A DNA stretch of 64,000 bases from Bacteroidaceae bacterium (GTDB taxonomy: Bacteria > Bacteroidota > Bacteroidia > Bacteroidales > Bacteroidaceae). The position numbers were made by a program, and so were the translations under genes. Below the pieces are notes generated by a model. That model ran no database searches and had not been told where the DNA came from. It saw only the letters and a list, made by a program, of their open reading frames with translations. Position 1 is the first letter of the stretch, and every line of letters begins with the position of its first letter. The stretch covers positions 22,884-86,883 of the forward strand of contig CAAGGT010000255.1 in assembly GCA_900769465.1 (NCBI GenBank). Reading direction: 5' to 3'. Of the stretch, positions 17,082 through 27,139 are shown in pieces.

Positions 17082-18269
17082 TCACTTGTTCAGGAACCCG
17101 ATGAAACGCTCAAGTTGCTTTGAGAAAGAGTAAGCATCACGCGATGCCTCAAGGCAGTTTGCAGAATAGGCCGAATACTCATCGGACGGCATATCCACAA
17201 AGGTTCTGATATTCTGTTCAAGCGCTTTGTAGTCACCATACTCCGACACAAGGCCGAAACGGCACTCTTCGACAATGCGCGCTCCCTCGCCATTACCGCT
17301 GAAAAGGATTGGGATTCCAGCAGGCAGAAGGTCAAATATCTTGGAAGGTACCGCACCGTGTATGGCAGCTGCAAGAGGAATGACAGAAAGGTTATATTTC
17401 TTCAGTTCCTCATTCATCTGTTGCTTTGAAACATAACCGTGATACCAGATATTCTTGTCGCCATTCTTGATGTACTCCTGTATCTCTTCAACCTGATTTC
17501 CACCACCATAGAGGTGCATTTCGACACCGAGAGCCACAAAATCAACAGCCTTCAGAAGTTGCAGCATACCCTGTGCTACACCAAACAGGCCGGCATACAC
17601 CAATTTCAGTTGTCCGTCCTTCTGTTTTACAGCTGCAGTGGCTGCGCCTGCCGGTTGCAGATTACGGTAAAGGAATGTCCTTTTACCCGGAAACATTGAT
17701 TCAACATGCTCCACAATCTCCTGCGATTGTCCCATCACAGAATCGGCGTTCCGGTATATGAACCTCTCGAAACTGCTTAACGCCTTGAATGAGATACTGC
17801 CCTCGCGCACGAATCCCAGCTCAACAGCCGAACCGGGCCACAAATCGGAGACATTAAGGACAACATTCTTGCCGAAAAGTTTCTTGAACAGCAACATTGC
17901 CGACACCGACACCATTATGGGCGGAGACTGGACAATCACTCGGTCGTAGCTCCTGACCAATTTACGTTTGAACGCGAATGCCCACATTGTTGCCGCGTAG
18001 GCGGTCATCGCAAGAACACGCTTGAAGGGATTTTTGGACACCGTAGCATATGTCCAATAGCGATAGACATCAATGCCATCAATCTGTTCTTTCATTGAAA
18101 AGCGGCCACGATATCCATCAAAGATTTGGCCTTTGGGATAATTGGGCATACAGGTCAAAACGTCCACGTCAACCCCTGCTGCTTTCAACCCTTTTGCAAG
18201 GTTGGCTATGCGGCTGGGAGCTGCACCCAATTCCGGTTCGTAGTAGAAAGAAACAACAAGTACTTTCAC
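17082..18269 (-). CDS. Glycosyltransferase family 4 (WbuB-like)
   Basis: 395 residues, GT-B fold. N-terminal MKVLVVSFYYEPELGAAPSR with the WbuB-type PNYPKGQIFDGY motif, a middle VIVQSPPIMV segment, and the C-terminal donor-binding part (YAGLFGVAQG, then IPLAAAIHGAVPSKIFDLLPAGIP, shortened to PSKIFDLLPAGIP). It adds a nucleotide-sugar residue to the lipid-linked repeat unit on the cytoplasmic face. It lies 57 bp downstream of wecC and is the last gene of the minus-strand capsule locus, so it may use the ManNAcA-type donor or a related amino sugar. Specificity is unproven. Confidence 0.85.
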   Translation of the reverse strand: MKVLVVSFYYEPELGAAPSRIANLAKGLKAAGVDVDVLTCMPNYPKGQIFDGYRGRFSMKEQIDGIDVYRYWTYATVSKNPFKRVLAMTAYAATMWAFAFKRKLVRSYDRVIVQSPPIMVSVSAMLLFKKLFGKNVVLNVSDLWPGSAVELGFVREGSISFKALSSFERFIYRNADSVMGQSQEIVEHVESMFPGKRTFLYRNLQPAGAATAAVKQKDGQLKLVYAGLFGVAQGMLQLLKAVDFVALGVEMHLYGGGNQVEEIQEYIKNGDKNIWYHGYVSKQQMNEELKKYNLSVIPLAAAIHGAVPSKIFDLLPAGIPILFSGNGEGARIVEECRFGLVSEYGDYKALEQNIRTFVDMPSDEYSAYSANCLEASRDAYSFSKQLERFIGFLNK

Positions 18270-18326
18270 CGATGTCGCGTTTTGTCTTAATTAGAATATC
18301 TTTTAATCAATAATATCGGCCGGAAA

Positions 18327-19532
18327 TCATTTCTTGAAGACACCGCAGAAATCGAGAACCTTTACGTCGGTACGATAGTCCAATGCAGCGAATTCCCTGT
18401 GATTCACCAGGAACACTACAATATCCGCAGTTTCATAAGCGGTCTTGTAGTCTGTGAGTTTGAACACATTGTGTTCCTTGATATTGGGTTCTACAACCAT
18501 CACATTGGCATTATTGCAGGACTGCAGCACACGCGAAGCGATGGATTTTGCAGGTGACTCACGCAAATCGTCAATGTTAGGCTTGAAAGCCAAGCCCATC
18601 ATTGCCACCGCCGGAGAGCGATGATTCTCGAGTTCAAAGTCAAGCATCACCTGGCGCACCTTCTTGGCACACCACTCTGCCTTGTAGTTGTTTATGCCAC
18701 GCGCCTCTGATATTATGCGTGACTCGGTTGGGAAAGCCGAAGATATGAAATATGGGTCAACGGCAATGCAATGTCCACCGACACCACAACCTGGTTGCAG
18801 GATATTCACGCGTGGATGCTTGTTTGCCAATTCTATAAGCTCCCAAACATTGATGCCGGCCTTGTCACAGATGAGCGACAGCTCATTGGCAAATGCAATC
18901 TGCACATCACGCGAAGCATTCTCTGTGAGCTTGCACATTTCGGCCGTACGGCTGTTTGTTGTATGGAGTTCACCTTTTACAAAGTGAGAATAGAACTCCT
19001 TTGCCTTCTCGGTTGAAGCAGAGTCTATACCGCCTATCACACGGTCATTGTTAACAAGTTCATATATGATATTGCCGGGGAGTACACGCTCAGGACAATA
19101 GGCTATATGCACCTTTCCTTTGAGCTCAGGGCGCAAGGTAAAAATCAGCTCGGCCATCTTTTCCGTAGTTCCCACAGGTGAAGTTGACTCAATGACGTAG
19201 AGGTCACCATCCTTGAGAAGCGGAAGTACCATTTTAGTAGCCGCCTCAACAAAAGATATATCGGGCTCGTGATTTCCCTTGAATGGGGTTGGCACAACAA
19301 TGAAATAGGCATCGGCCTCTTGAGGAGTTGTGTAGGCCTTGAAATTACCACTGGCGATGACCTCACGCAGCAGTTCCTCAAGTCCCTCCTCTACAATGTG
19401 CAGATTACCGGAGTTCGTTTTGTCTACTACAGCCTGGTTAACATCAACACCAATGACTTCAACACCATGTTTTGCTGCAATTATGGCTGTAGGCAGGCCA
19501 ATGTAGCCCAATCCCATAAAACAAGCTTTCAT
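18327..19532 (-). CDS. wecC: UDP-N-acetyl-D-mannosamine dehydrogenase
   Basis: 401 residues, full length for the UDP-glucose/GDP-mannose dehydrogenase family. Rossmann motif GLGYIGLPTA (8-17), VPTPFKGNHEPD, and the catalytic region LQPGCGVGGHCIAVDPYF with the nucleophilic Cys in GGHC. It oxidises UDP-ManNAc to UDP-ManNAcA, supplying an acidic sugar for the surface polysaccharide. No wecB-type 2-epimerase is present here, so UDP-ManNAc must come from elsewhere. A TAACTTTG -7-like box (complement of 19587-19594) precedes it, suggesting its own promoter. Confidence 0.92.
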   Translation of the reverse strand: MKACFMGLGYIGLPTAIIAAKHGVEVIGVDVNQAVVDKTNSGNLHIVEEGLEELLREVIASGNFKAYTTPQEADAYFIVVPTPFKGNHEPDISFVEAATKMVLPLLKDGDLYVIESTSPVGTTEKMAELIFTLRPELKGKVHIAYCPERVLPGNIIYELVNNDRVIGGIDSASTEKAKEFYSHFVKGELHTTNSRTAEMCKLTENASRDVQIAFANELSLICDKAGINVWELIELANKHPRVNILQPGCGVGGHCIAVDPYFISSAFPTESRIISEARGINNYKAEWCAKKVRQVMLDFELENHRSPAVAMMGLAFKPNIDDLRESPAKSIASRVLQSCNNANVMVVEPNIKEHNVFKLTDYKTAYETADIVVFLVNHREFAALDYRTDVKVLDFCGVFKK

Positions 19533-19883
19533 ATATAGATATCGTATTTTATTTCAAAAGTATTGTATCCTCGAATAAAGTATTTGCAAAGTTAGAAACT
19601 ATTTCGTATAAAAAAAAATAAAACAGGACAATTTTACGCAGAAAGCACACCTTGACATATTCCAAAACAGCACACACGCTATTGCGAGAGATACATCTCA
19701 CATTGGCAGACAAAATCACAGTTGACGCCCCTTGCTTTATCACCTGATGGTAGATATACATTTTTCAGAGAATGGGTATAGTGACCGATGTTCTGCATAA
19801 AAGTAAATTAATTCATACACTTGCACACACATTTGAACGTTTGTCACTATATTTGCAATAATTTTCAGCAAAACGACAACAAA

Positions 19884-21422
19884 ATGAGCCTTACCACAAG
19901 ATGGACACTACTGATACTGATGTTCGTACTCCCCGCACAAGCGCAAAAGAGCGAGTGGGGAAAAATCAGGTATGAGGTACAGTCAGAAGCTGTCTTGTCC
20001 AAAGGAGAACACGCTCCTTTTTGGTTGGTGAGCAACAGACACGGTTTGTCATCACTGGAAAACAACAGCGTGCTATTGAGTGCCGGACTACAACGTGACT
20101 TTGACGACAAACGAGGCTTCACCTGGGCCTATGGATTAGAATTGGCAGGAGCTTGGAACCATTCGACACCATTCTACATTCAACAGTTATATGCCGACAT
20201 AAAGTACAACTGTTGGGAATTGAGCATCGGAAGTAAAGAGAGGTGGTCCGAGGGCAAGCACAGGACACTGAGTGGTGGCGGCTTAACCTTTTCGCCCAAC
20301 GCACGTCCCATACCACAAATCCGTTTCGGCATCAACGAATACACTACTGCACGCTGGCTCTTCAACGAGTGGGTGCATATAAAGGGACACTTCAGCTACG
20401 GCCGCCAGACAGATGACTGTTTCCAACGCACACATATGAAAAACGCTCCAATAAGGAGCAGATATGTCGAGAACGTCCTTTTTCACGAAAAAACAGCATT
20501 CCTTAAAATCGGCAAGAGATCCAGAACCCCATTTTCTATAGAAATGGGATTGGAGATGTACACCCAATTCGGAGGACGCGTATGGGAAAAAGGCCCCGAC
20601 GATGACATTATACGTCACGACCTTCCACACTCATACAAAGAGTATTTAAAAGCCTTCATTCCATTAGCCGGAGGCAGTGAATCCACAGAAATGGACCAAT
20701 CAAACGTAAACGGCAATGTCCTTGGAAGCCTGCATCTTGCACTTGATTACACAACAGACAACTGGAGTGTCAGAGCCTATTACGAACACTTCTACGAGGA
20801 TCACTCGGGACTATTCGGCTTGGACTACCACTATAACCGCGAAGGAGAGAAGACTTGGGTAACATATCTTCCCTGGCGCGACGGACTTTTTGGTCTGGAG
20901 CTGACTGTTCCAAAGAACAGGGTCATAGATACGGTAGTGTACGAATTCATAACATCACGCGACCAAAGTGGCCCTATTCTGCAAAACCCATCGGGTGATA
21001 TGATGGGGCAAGCCGGCGGAAAGGACTGGTACTACACGCACAGCTACTACCAATCGTGGCAACATTGGGGCTTGTCAATGTGCAACCCGCATTTCTTGTC
21101 TCCATTGTACAACAAGCAACCCAATATGACAATGCCATATTCGCGCCTGCGCTCGCATCACCTGGCTTTCAATGGCACACCTTGCGAGCAACTCGGATAC
21201 AGAGCAATGGTATCCTGGACAAAGCATTGGGGGTCATACGAGGACCCGCTACCGGAATCCCAGACCCAGCTGAGTACAATGGCTGAAGTTGTCTACACTC
21301 CAAAGAAGCTAAAAGGGTGGAGATTCACAGGCGCACTGGCCTATGACCACAGCCGCCTTATCGGCAACAATTTCGGCGGTATGCTATCCATTTGCAAAGA
21401 GGGTTGGTTAAGCAATAAATGA
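19884..21422 (+). CDS. Wzi-family capsule assembly outer-membrane protein
   Basis: About 512 residues from the ATG at 19884, chosen because it starts the signal peptide (MSLTTRWTLLILMFVLPAQA); the reading frame extends to 19821. The mature protein is rich in aromatic beta-strands (WLFNEWVHIKGHFSYG, YKEYLKAFIPLAGG), consistent with a Wzi-type 18-strand barrel that holds or organises capsule at the cell surface. It runs opposite to the surrounding locus with a TATATTTG -7-like box at 19848-19855. The next two plus-strand genes follow within 25 bp. Confidence 0.8.
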   Translation: MSLTTRWTLLILMFVLPAQAQKSEWGKIRYEVQSEAVLSKGEHAPFWLVSNRHGLSSLENNSVLLSAGLQRDFDDKRGFTWAYGLELAGAWNHSTPFYIQQLYADIKYNCWELSIGSKERWSEGKHRTLSGGGLTFSPNARPIPQIRFGINEYTTARWLFNEWVHIKGHFSYGRQTDDCFQRTHMKNAPIRSRYVENVLFHEKTAFLKIGKRSRTPFSIEMGLEMYTQFGGRVWEKGPDDDIIRHDLPHSYKEYLKAFIPLAGGSESTEMDQSNVNGNVLGSLHLALDYTTDNWSVRAYYEHFYEDHSGLFGLDYHYNREGEKTWVTYLPWRDGLFGLELTVPKNRVIDTVVYEFITSRDQSGPILQNPSGDMMGQAGGKDWYYTHSYYQSWQHWGLSMCNPHFLSPLYNKQPNMTMPYSRLRSHHLAFNGTPCEQLGYRAMVSWTKHWGSYEDPLPESQTQLSTMAEVVYTPKKLKGWRFTGALAYDHSRLIGNNFGGMLSICKEGWLSNK

Positions 21423-21440
21423 CAACAAAGCCAGAAAGAT

Positions 21441-21887
21441 ATGAAACGATATATATACAGGCTACTGATTCTATTGACCATAATAGCGGCATCGTCGTGC
21501 GAGAGCTATCTCATTCACGGTAACTTGGATGGTTTTTGGCAAGTAGAAAGCATTGAGGACAAAAATACAGGCGACATCACATATTGCGATGGCGATACCT
21601 ACTACTCGTTCCAAAGGGATTTGGTGTTGGTTTCATACGTATCACCCAATATCCCGACAGGGCAAATAAAAGAGAACTATATTGCACATTTCACTTGTGA
21701 AAACGATTCAATATATATGACCGATTTTCGCATCTATATTGACAGGAACGGCAAGCAAGCCCCGCTCTCAAAACTTGAAAAATTTGGCATATACGACACC
21801 TTCAGCACCTTTTACGTAGAGATGCTCAACAAAAGAGTTTTAATACTCAACTCGGGAAAGTCACGCATAATACTAAAAAAACATTAA
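21441..21887 (+). CDS. Lipoprotein with lipocalin-like fold
   Basis: 148 residues. A lipobox in LLTIIAASSC (Cys at residue 20) marks it as a lipoprotein. After it, NLDGFWQVESIEDKNTGD and a series of short beta-strands recall the small lipocalin-like Bacteroidales lipoproteins. Function unknown. It sits 18 bp after the Wzi gene and 21 bp before an acyltransferase, and is visibly AT-richer than the core genes. Confidence 0.7.
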   Translation: MKRYIYRLLILLTIIAASSCESYLIHGNLDGFWQVESIEDKNTGDITYCDGDTYYSFQRDLVLVSYVSPNIPTGQIKENYIAHFTCENDSIYMTDFRIYIDRNGKQAPLSKLEKFGIYDTFSTFYVEMLNKRVLILNSGKSRIILKKH

Positions 21888-21908
21888 ATATCATTATTAA
21901 ATAAAACT

Positions 21909-22994
21909 ATGACAAGCAACACACAACTTCCGAAAAAGAGAATTGAATACATTGATGCTCTGCGCGGACTGACAATGATTCTTGTCGTTTTTTCTCACGT
22001 TGAAATGACAAGTTTCGGTTTTGAGACACCAACATTCATCAACAGCCTTTTTATGTCATTCCGTATGCCTTTGTTCTTTTGGGTAAGCGGTTTCATTGCC
22101 TACAAAGCAAACATTGAGTGGAATTGGTCTACTTGGTGGACAATGAGCAAAAAGAAGATGCTTATACAATTGATACCGACATTCACTTTCGGTTTGATAT
22201 ACGCATACGCATATTTCAACTCAGACTTCACAACGTTCATAACCCATAATGGCAAGTTGGGTTATTGGTTCACAATTGCATTGCTCGAGATATTCCTCAT
22301 TGTGTACGCAACAAACGTTCTTATATACAACAATGACCCAAAGGTACACAGAAAGCGTATGCTTGTTGCGCTTATAATCCTCTCGGGTGTACTGTTCATT
22401 GCAAAGATTGCCCTCAAAGTACACCCTGCTTTGAACAATGCCGGCAATATATTAAGTTTGCACCACACATTCAACTATTTCCAGTACTTTGCCTTCGGAT
22501 ATATTTGCTCAATGTATAAAGAGATATTCAACAAAATGCTCGAAAACAAGTTATTCTCGGCAATAATCATCATTCTCTTTGCCTCACTGTTCTATGTAAA
22601 GGCAAGCTATATCTCAGCTATCGCCGGCGGTGGTATGAGCATTTGGGCTATGATTGATATTACCTTGGAGATGCTTATCGGCTATTTTGGATTGTTGTTG
22701 GTCTTCAACACTGTAAAGACATACCAAAGCTCATTCACTGCAGACAAAAGAATAGGACGCGCACTACAGTTCATAGGAAAAAGGACATTGGACATATATC
22801 TTCTACACTACTTCCTGTTGCCACATCTGCCACAAGTCGGTGAATTCTTGCTTAAAGGGAACAATGCCACATTGGAATTGATTACCGGATTATTGCTCTC
22901 TATTGTTGTACTGACTCTTTGCCTTGCAATAAGCAGCGTGTTGCGCACCAGCCCGTTGTTGGCAAAGTGGTTATTCGGAGTGAAAAGCAAATAA
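21909..22994 (+). CDS. Acyltransferase family 3 membrane protein
   Basis: 361 residues with about ten membrane helices. The family signature is at the start: RIEYIDALRGLTMILVVFSH (catalytic-type Arg and His) followed by FRMPLFFWVSGF. Such enzymes O-acetylate or otherwise acylate surface sugars at the inner membrane. The C-terminal motif GKRTLDIYLLHYFLLP is also typical. It ends the plus-strand three-gene insert; a shared hairpin separates it from the converging glycosyltransferase. Confidence 0.85.
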   Translation: MTSNTQLPKKRIEYIDALRGLTMILVVFSHVEMTSFGFETPTFINSLFMSFRMPLFFWVSGFIAYKANIEWNWSTWWTMSKKKMLIQLIPTFTFGLIYAYAYFNSDFTTFITHNGKLGYWFTIALLEIFLIVYATNVLIYNNDPKVHRKRMLVALIILSGVLFIAKIALKVHPALNNAGNILSLHHTFNYFQYFAFGYICSMYKEIFNKMLENKLFSAIIIILFASLFYVKASYISAIAGGGMSIWAMIDITLEMLIGYFGLLLVFNTVKTYQSSFTADKRIGRALQFIGKRTLDIYLLHYFLLPHLPQVGEFLLKGNNATLELITGLLLSIVVLTLCLAISSVLRTSPLLAKWLFGVKSK

Positions 22995-23017
22995 CGACAG
23001 GAGTAACAATAAGAAAA

Positions 23018-23051
23018 ACAAATGGTCATCAGCACGCTGATGACCATTTGT
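23018..23051. terminator. Convergent terminator overlapping a stop codon
   Basis: Two 16-bp arms (ACAAATGGTCATCAGC, 23018-23033, and its complement at 23036-23051) with a 2-nt loop. The stop codon of the minus-strand glycosyltransferase (23029-23031) lies inside the left arm, so the hairpin includes its last codons. Confidence 0.8.
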
Positions 23052-23901
23052 TGAATAAATCAGTATAATGCTCCATAAGATTTTTTATCTGCACATCGTT
23101 GCTGTCTCTATGCAGATTGGACGCCATCAACGAAGAGTCACTGTGCAATTTCTGATATAAGAGGTCTATCTGATAGAAAGAGTATCCGTAATCAACCAGA
23201 CGATGTTTTGTTCCGGCCATCACAGCCATAGACCAGAACCATATATCATCTGCCTGTGGTGCCAACGCCATAAACAGTTCTCTATTGGAAACATCCTTGT
23301 ACAAGGATTTTGGAGGATATAGTGTTCCGGCGCCACCAAGTGGAAAAATAGGTTTATCACCCATCTTTGTTATATTCTGCTCCCACTTTCTGTATGGAAG
23401 GAACTGCCCATCTTTCACTCTTGGGCAATGAGCCAATGTACATAATATCTGTGAAGGAGTTTTCAAATGAGCCTCATACAGGCTTTTAAGAAAGCCACGC
23501 TTATACACCAGATCATCGTCAACTGTCACCAGTATATCATTGGGGCACAATTCCAAAGTTGGCACAAGCTTCTTGTAGGAACGTATATCGTCACAGAAAC
23601 GCACCTCAACGCCATACTTATTACAAAAACGCGCTAACTTCAAAGGAAGATTTTCTGATGAAAAGTTAACATTATCAAGCCACAGGATTATCCTGTCGGG
23701 CCTATGACTCTGCAAAAGTAGCGACTTCAGTACGTGAACAACGGTAGCCTCCACTCGTCTGCCATAGCTCGTCAATGTGACAACAATATGTGGGTGAGCA
23801 CTACTATCAACCTTTAACAAAGGTTTTTTGGGAAGGATGGTAATCCACGCCACGTATAAAAGTCCACATATATAAGACCACAAAATGCGTATGTATTTCA
23901 T
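23029..23901 (-). CDS. Glycosyltransferase (GT-A type, capsule locus)
   Basis: 290 residues. A membrane-proximal N-terminal helix is followed by IVVTLTSYGRRVEATVVHVLKSLLLQS, a GT-A-like nucleotide-binding start (quoted core VVTLTSYGRR). A metal-binding DDD motif stands in DILVTVDDDLVYKRGFL, and PQADDIWFWSMAVMAG is the acceptor-side region of this capsule glycosyltransferase group. The start overlaps the stop of the upstream gene by 4 bp (23898-23901), so the two are translated together. Confidence 0.75.
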   Translation of the reverse strand: MKYIRILWSYICGLLYVAWITILPKKPLLKVDSSAHPHIVVTLTSYGRRVEATVVHVLKSLLLQSHRPDRIILWLDNVNFSSENLPLKLARFCNKYGVEVRFCDDIRSYKKLVPTLELCPNDILVTVDDDLVYKRGFLKSLYEAHLKTPSQILCTLAHCPRVKDGQFLPYRKWEQNITKMGDKPIFPLGGAGTLYPPKSLYKDVSNRELFMALAPQADDIWFWSMAVMAGTKHRLVDYGYSFYQIDLLYQKLHSDSSLMASNLHRDSNDVQIKNLMEHYTDLFNKWSSAC

Positions 23902-24845
23902 AGTTTAAATTTAAAATATTTATGTTCTATCAATAAATTCCTAAAATCTTCTTGTGTCACGCCATCTTTCCTATACGAATCTGAAATGACACTTCTAACA
24001 AGTTTTAGTGTAAGCGAAATACTCTTTGACGATTTATAGAAAGCACTTAACAACAACGGAATATTCAGCAACAACCACACAAAATACTTCAACGCGTTAA
24101 AATGCAAACGGACATTAATCAAACGGTTAAGATAATGCAAATAAATCTTTGGTGTCTGGGGGGAGCGACCTATTGAAGCCCCGACCTTGTGATATATTTG
24201 TGAATCAAGTACACAAGCCATCCTTTGTCTGTTCTTTTTCATTCTCAAAGACAACTCAAAATCCTCCTCGCCAAAGAAAAAACGCTCTGTAAAGATTTTA
24301 CCCTCACTGTCCAACATTCCGGGAGTGAAGAATAGGGCACAACCGGTGACAAACGATATCTCAATGAACTTGTTCTCTTTGATTTCAGTCTCAGGACGAC
24401 CTGCGTAGAAATATTTACGGAACCCAAAGAACAGTTTACCTCCACAATTCCAGACCCGGCCCTTATCCGAGAAGAAGTTTATCTTTGGCGTCAAAAGTTT
24501 ATATTCGGGATTATCGTCTGCAAATTTCAACAGATGTTCAAGGAAATCGGGACATACTTCAGTATCATTATTCAACAACAAATAACTGTCTGGAGATATC
24601 TTACGGGCAACTTCCAGGCCCTTGTTGTTACCACGGGCAAAGCCATAGTTCTTGTCGAGCGGCACCAGACGGACATCAATATCTTTGTGTTCATCAATCC
24701 AGGTTGCAATGCGCTGTATCGAATCATCAGAAGAACCATTGTCAACAACAAACACCACAAACTCTCCATCAGCTTTAGCTAACGATTGCAGGCAAGCCAA
24801 CGTATCGTCGGCACCATTCCAGTTGAGTATTACAATAGCTGTCAT
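23898..24845 (-). CDS. Glycosyltransferase family 2
   Basis: 315 residues. GT2 signatures: AIVILNWNGADDTLACLQSL at the start, VVDNGSSDDS, LLLNNDTEV (DxD equivalent) and GEEDFELSLRMKKN (ED catalytic base region), with a C-terminal hydrophobic stretch (FVWLLLNIPLLLSA). It resembles rhamnosyltransferase-like enzymes that extend lipid-linked repeat units; the donor sugar is unknown. It overlaps the flippase gene upstream by 4 bp and the next transferase by 4 bp. Confidence 0.88.
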   Translation of the reverse strand: MTAIVILNWNGADDTLACLQSLAKADGEFVVFVVDNGSSDDSIQRIATWIDEHKDIDVRLVPLDKNYGFARGNNKGLEVARKISPDSYLLLNNDTEVCPDFLEHLLKFADDNPEYKLLTPKINFFSDKGRVWNCGGKLFFGFRKYFYAGRPETEIKENKFIEISFVTGCALFFTPGMLDSEGKIFTERFFFGEEDFELSLRMKKNRQRMACVLDSQIYHKVGASIGRSPQTPKIYLHYLNRLINVRLHFNALKYFVWLLLNIPLLLSAFYKSSKSISLTLKLVRSVISDSYRKDGVTQEDFRNLLIEHKYFKFKL

Positions 24846-26095
24846 TTGCGTTTATTTATACGGTATAAACTTATGAGACACAAAACAAATAGCATAATCT
24901 CGGACAAAGACATTGCCCAAGCTGCAGCCGTCGCACCCCCGCTAGGTGCAAAAAGCAACATAAATATCACGCTGAACACTCCGGTAATTATCACCGAACG
25001 GAAAAACAGAGCCTGACCGTTCATATTTATGAGTCCGACAATGCCTACAAGATAATTTATTTCACCGAACAGTATTACCAATGTCATTATGCGTATAAGC
25101 GGCACACAGGCCACAAAATCCTTGCCACAAAGTATATCCGAAATGAGCGGAGCGAAAATATATACACCAATTGTCACCACCACCACAGCGGCAGTAAAAG
25201 GCAAGGAAATCTTACGCAGCAAAGCCATATTCTTCTTTATTGGTTGCCCTTTGAACTTATGACTCAAATGAGGGAACAGAGCCTGCGCCGCAGGAGATAT
25301 AAGAGACTGGAAACCCTTTATCACCTTCTCTGCCGCAGAGTAAAGCCCTACAAATTCATCGGGAACGAACTGTTTGAGAATGATGATATTCGCATTGCGG
25401 TAAAGATTCATACCAAATGTGGAACCGAACACAGCACTGCCGTCTTTTAACTGGGAAAAGACATCGCTCCACTTTACACGACGCAGACGCAGATTAAACT
25501 GCCGGTAAACGAGGATAAGACTCAAAAGACCTGCAAGCATATATCCAAAAGAGTTCAAAAGAATAAGCAAATCCGCATCGTCTGCAGAACGTATAACAAC
25601 AAATATCAATACCGAAAACAGTATTTTCGATGAAGCGTTCACAATTGTGACATACTTCATCTTTTCCAATCCCTGGAACAGCCATATCGGAGTAAAAATA
25701 TCGCCAACAACCATTCCCAAGCCATAGATAAACATCAAAATCCCGACATCATCCTTAAAGACCAATTTTGAAAACAGGAAAAGGACAAACGACACCGCCA
25801 CCGCAATCAACGCCTTGCTTGCGGTCACAGCACTATATATAGAAGATACAGCTGCGTCATCATCACGGCACTGTGAAATCTGTTTTGTGGCCGAGAAGTT
25901 AAACCCATAGGTGCTAAACAAGATTACATACTGCACAACCACGTACACATAAGAATATGCACCGTAGCCAGCCTTACCCACAACGTGAAGTATATACGGC
26001 AAAGTCAACAGAGGCAGCAAAACATTCAACGCATTCAAAATAGAAAGCGAAAAAAAATTTTCTATGAGTCGACGATACTTTTTCAGTTTATCCAT
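24842..26095 (-). CDS. wzx: Oligosaccharide-unit flippase (Wzx-like)
   Basis: 417 residues, 12 predicted membrane helices, of the MOP superfamily. The N-terminal LPLLTLPYILHVVGKAGYGAYSY is the classic Wzx start (core TLPYILHVVGKAGYG), and FVGLYSAAEKVIKGFQSLISP (core GLYSAAEKV) is the conserved central motif. It turns lipid-linked repeat units to the periplasmic face for Wzy polymerisation. It is upstream of two glycosyltransferases in an overlapping set, and 221 bp separates it from a divergent acetyltransferase. Confidence 0.9.
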   Translation of the reverse strand: MDKLKKYRRLIENFFSLSILNALNVLLPLLTLPYILHVVGKAGYGAYSYVYVVVQYVILFSTYGFNFSATKQISQCRDDDAAVSSIYSAVTASKALIAVAVSFVLFLFSKLVFKDDVGILMFIYGLGMVVGDIFTPIWLFQGLEKMKYVTIVNASSKILFSVLIFVVIRSADDADLLILLNSFGYMLAGLLSLILVYRQFNLRLRRVKWSDVFSQLKDGSAVFGSTFGMNLYRNANIIILKQFVPDEFVGLYSAAEKVIKGFQSLISPAAQALFPHLSHKFKGQPIKKNMALLRKISLPFTAAVVVVTIGVYIFAPLISDILCGKDFVACVPLIRIMTLVILFGEINYLVGIVGLINMNGQALFFRSVIITGVFSVIFMLLFAPSGGATAAAWAMSLSEIMLFVLCLISLYRINKRK

Positions 26096-26252
26096 TGTTA
26101 TTATTTTTTGTAACCCAAGACATCACAAGAGTTCACAATACCTTAAGAATACACAAAGTTATAAAAAAAGTACAACAAAAAAACATTGTAATCTTCATAT
26201 ACAACTGATTTTTCGAATATAAATCATCAAAATAATAAAAACAGATATAAAA

Positions 26253-26283
26253 TTTGTCTATTTTTGTGGTTTATTTATTTTTG
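26253..26283 (+). promoter_or_regulatory. Promoter of the acetyltransferase gene
   Basis: TTTG (26253-26256), a 19-bp spacer, then TATTTTTG (26276-26283): an exact match to the Bacteroidetes pattern. It predicts initiation near 26290, about 27 nt before the GTG start at 26317. Confidence 0.6.
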
Positions 26284-26316
26284 TAACATAAAAACATTTT
26301 AAAAATAAAAGCAAAG

Positions 26317-26838
26317 GTGAAAAACATTTCTATAAAGCAAGCGATATTCCTTTGTCTGTATTATGGTGCTGCACGTTATCTCCCCAAGCTGTTGCTTGGG
26401 AAGAAATTAAGATATGTTTGCTGCAAGAATATCTTCAAGCACTGCGGAAATAATGTAAACATTGAGCGTGGTGCATATTTTGGCACAGGCATAGAAATAT
26501 CCATTGGAGACAACTCCGGGCTCGGCATCAACTGCTGGGTTCCAAATAACCTCACTGTGGGCAACGATGTTATGATGGGGCCGAACGTAACAATACTCGA
26601 CCGCAACCACAAATTCGAGCGCACCGACATCCCCATTATAAGGCAAGGAAATACCGAAAGGAAGCCAACTATAATTGAAGACGACGTGTGGATTGGTTGT
26701 CAGGTTCTTGTTATGCCGGGAAGAACAATAAAGAAAGGTTGCATTGTTGCAGGAGGTTGTGTGCTGTGCAAAGATTTTCCCGAATATTCAATCATTGGTG
26801 GCAATCCATCAAAGCTAATAAGGAGCAGAGTGCAATAA
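26317..26838 (+). CDS. Left-handed beta-helix O-acetyltransferase
   Basis: 173 residues. The hexapeptide-repeat region runs from about residue 48 to 150 (INCWVPNNLTVGNDVMMGPN, then VWIGCQVLVMPGRTIKKGCIV), with the catalytic-type His in ILDRNHKFERTD. It closely follows maltose/galactoside O-acetyltransferase-like enzymes that acetylate surface sugars with acetyl-CoA. It begins with GTG, with no ATG nearby that keeps the conserved N-terminus. It is transcribed against the locus from its own promoter. Confidence 0.85.
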   Translation: MKNISIKQAIFLCLYYGAARYLPKLLLGKKLRYVCCKNIFKHCGNNVNIERGAYFGTGIEISIGDNSGLGINCWVPNNLTVGNDVMMGPNVTILDRNHKFERTDIPIIRQGNTERKPTIIEDDVWIGCQVLVMPGRTIKKGCIVAGGCVLCKDFPEYSIIGGNPSKLIRSRVQ

Positions 26839-27139
26839 ATCTTAGAAACAAGCGAATGGAGACAATAGTTACGTTCATCGACAAACAGAATGTTTTCTAT
26901 CTTATTCATACGGCTCCGACACAAATAGGCTGATTTAAAAGTCATTTACAAAGAATGCAATCCCTGTTAGATATATTCTAGTGGGGATTGCCCGTTCAAA
27001 AAGTATACTTTCAGGAAAATTCCTTTGTATACTCTTGGTGTCCTATATTTTTGTCATCCACCACATATTGCAAATCGGCGAGCACAAAATAAACTTGACT
27101 CAAAAGGATGAAAGTGAAAAACCTTTATATCAAGTGCTC
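26839..27139. other. Intergenic gap without recognised features
   Basis: 301 bp, AT-rich, between the convergent acetyltransferase and Wzy genes. The only reading frame (26981-27166, plus) lacks a plausible start context and runs into the Wzy coding region. No clear hairpin terminator was seen. Confidence 0.5.
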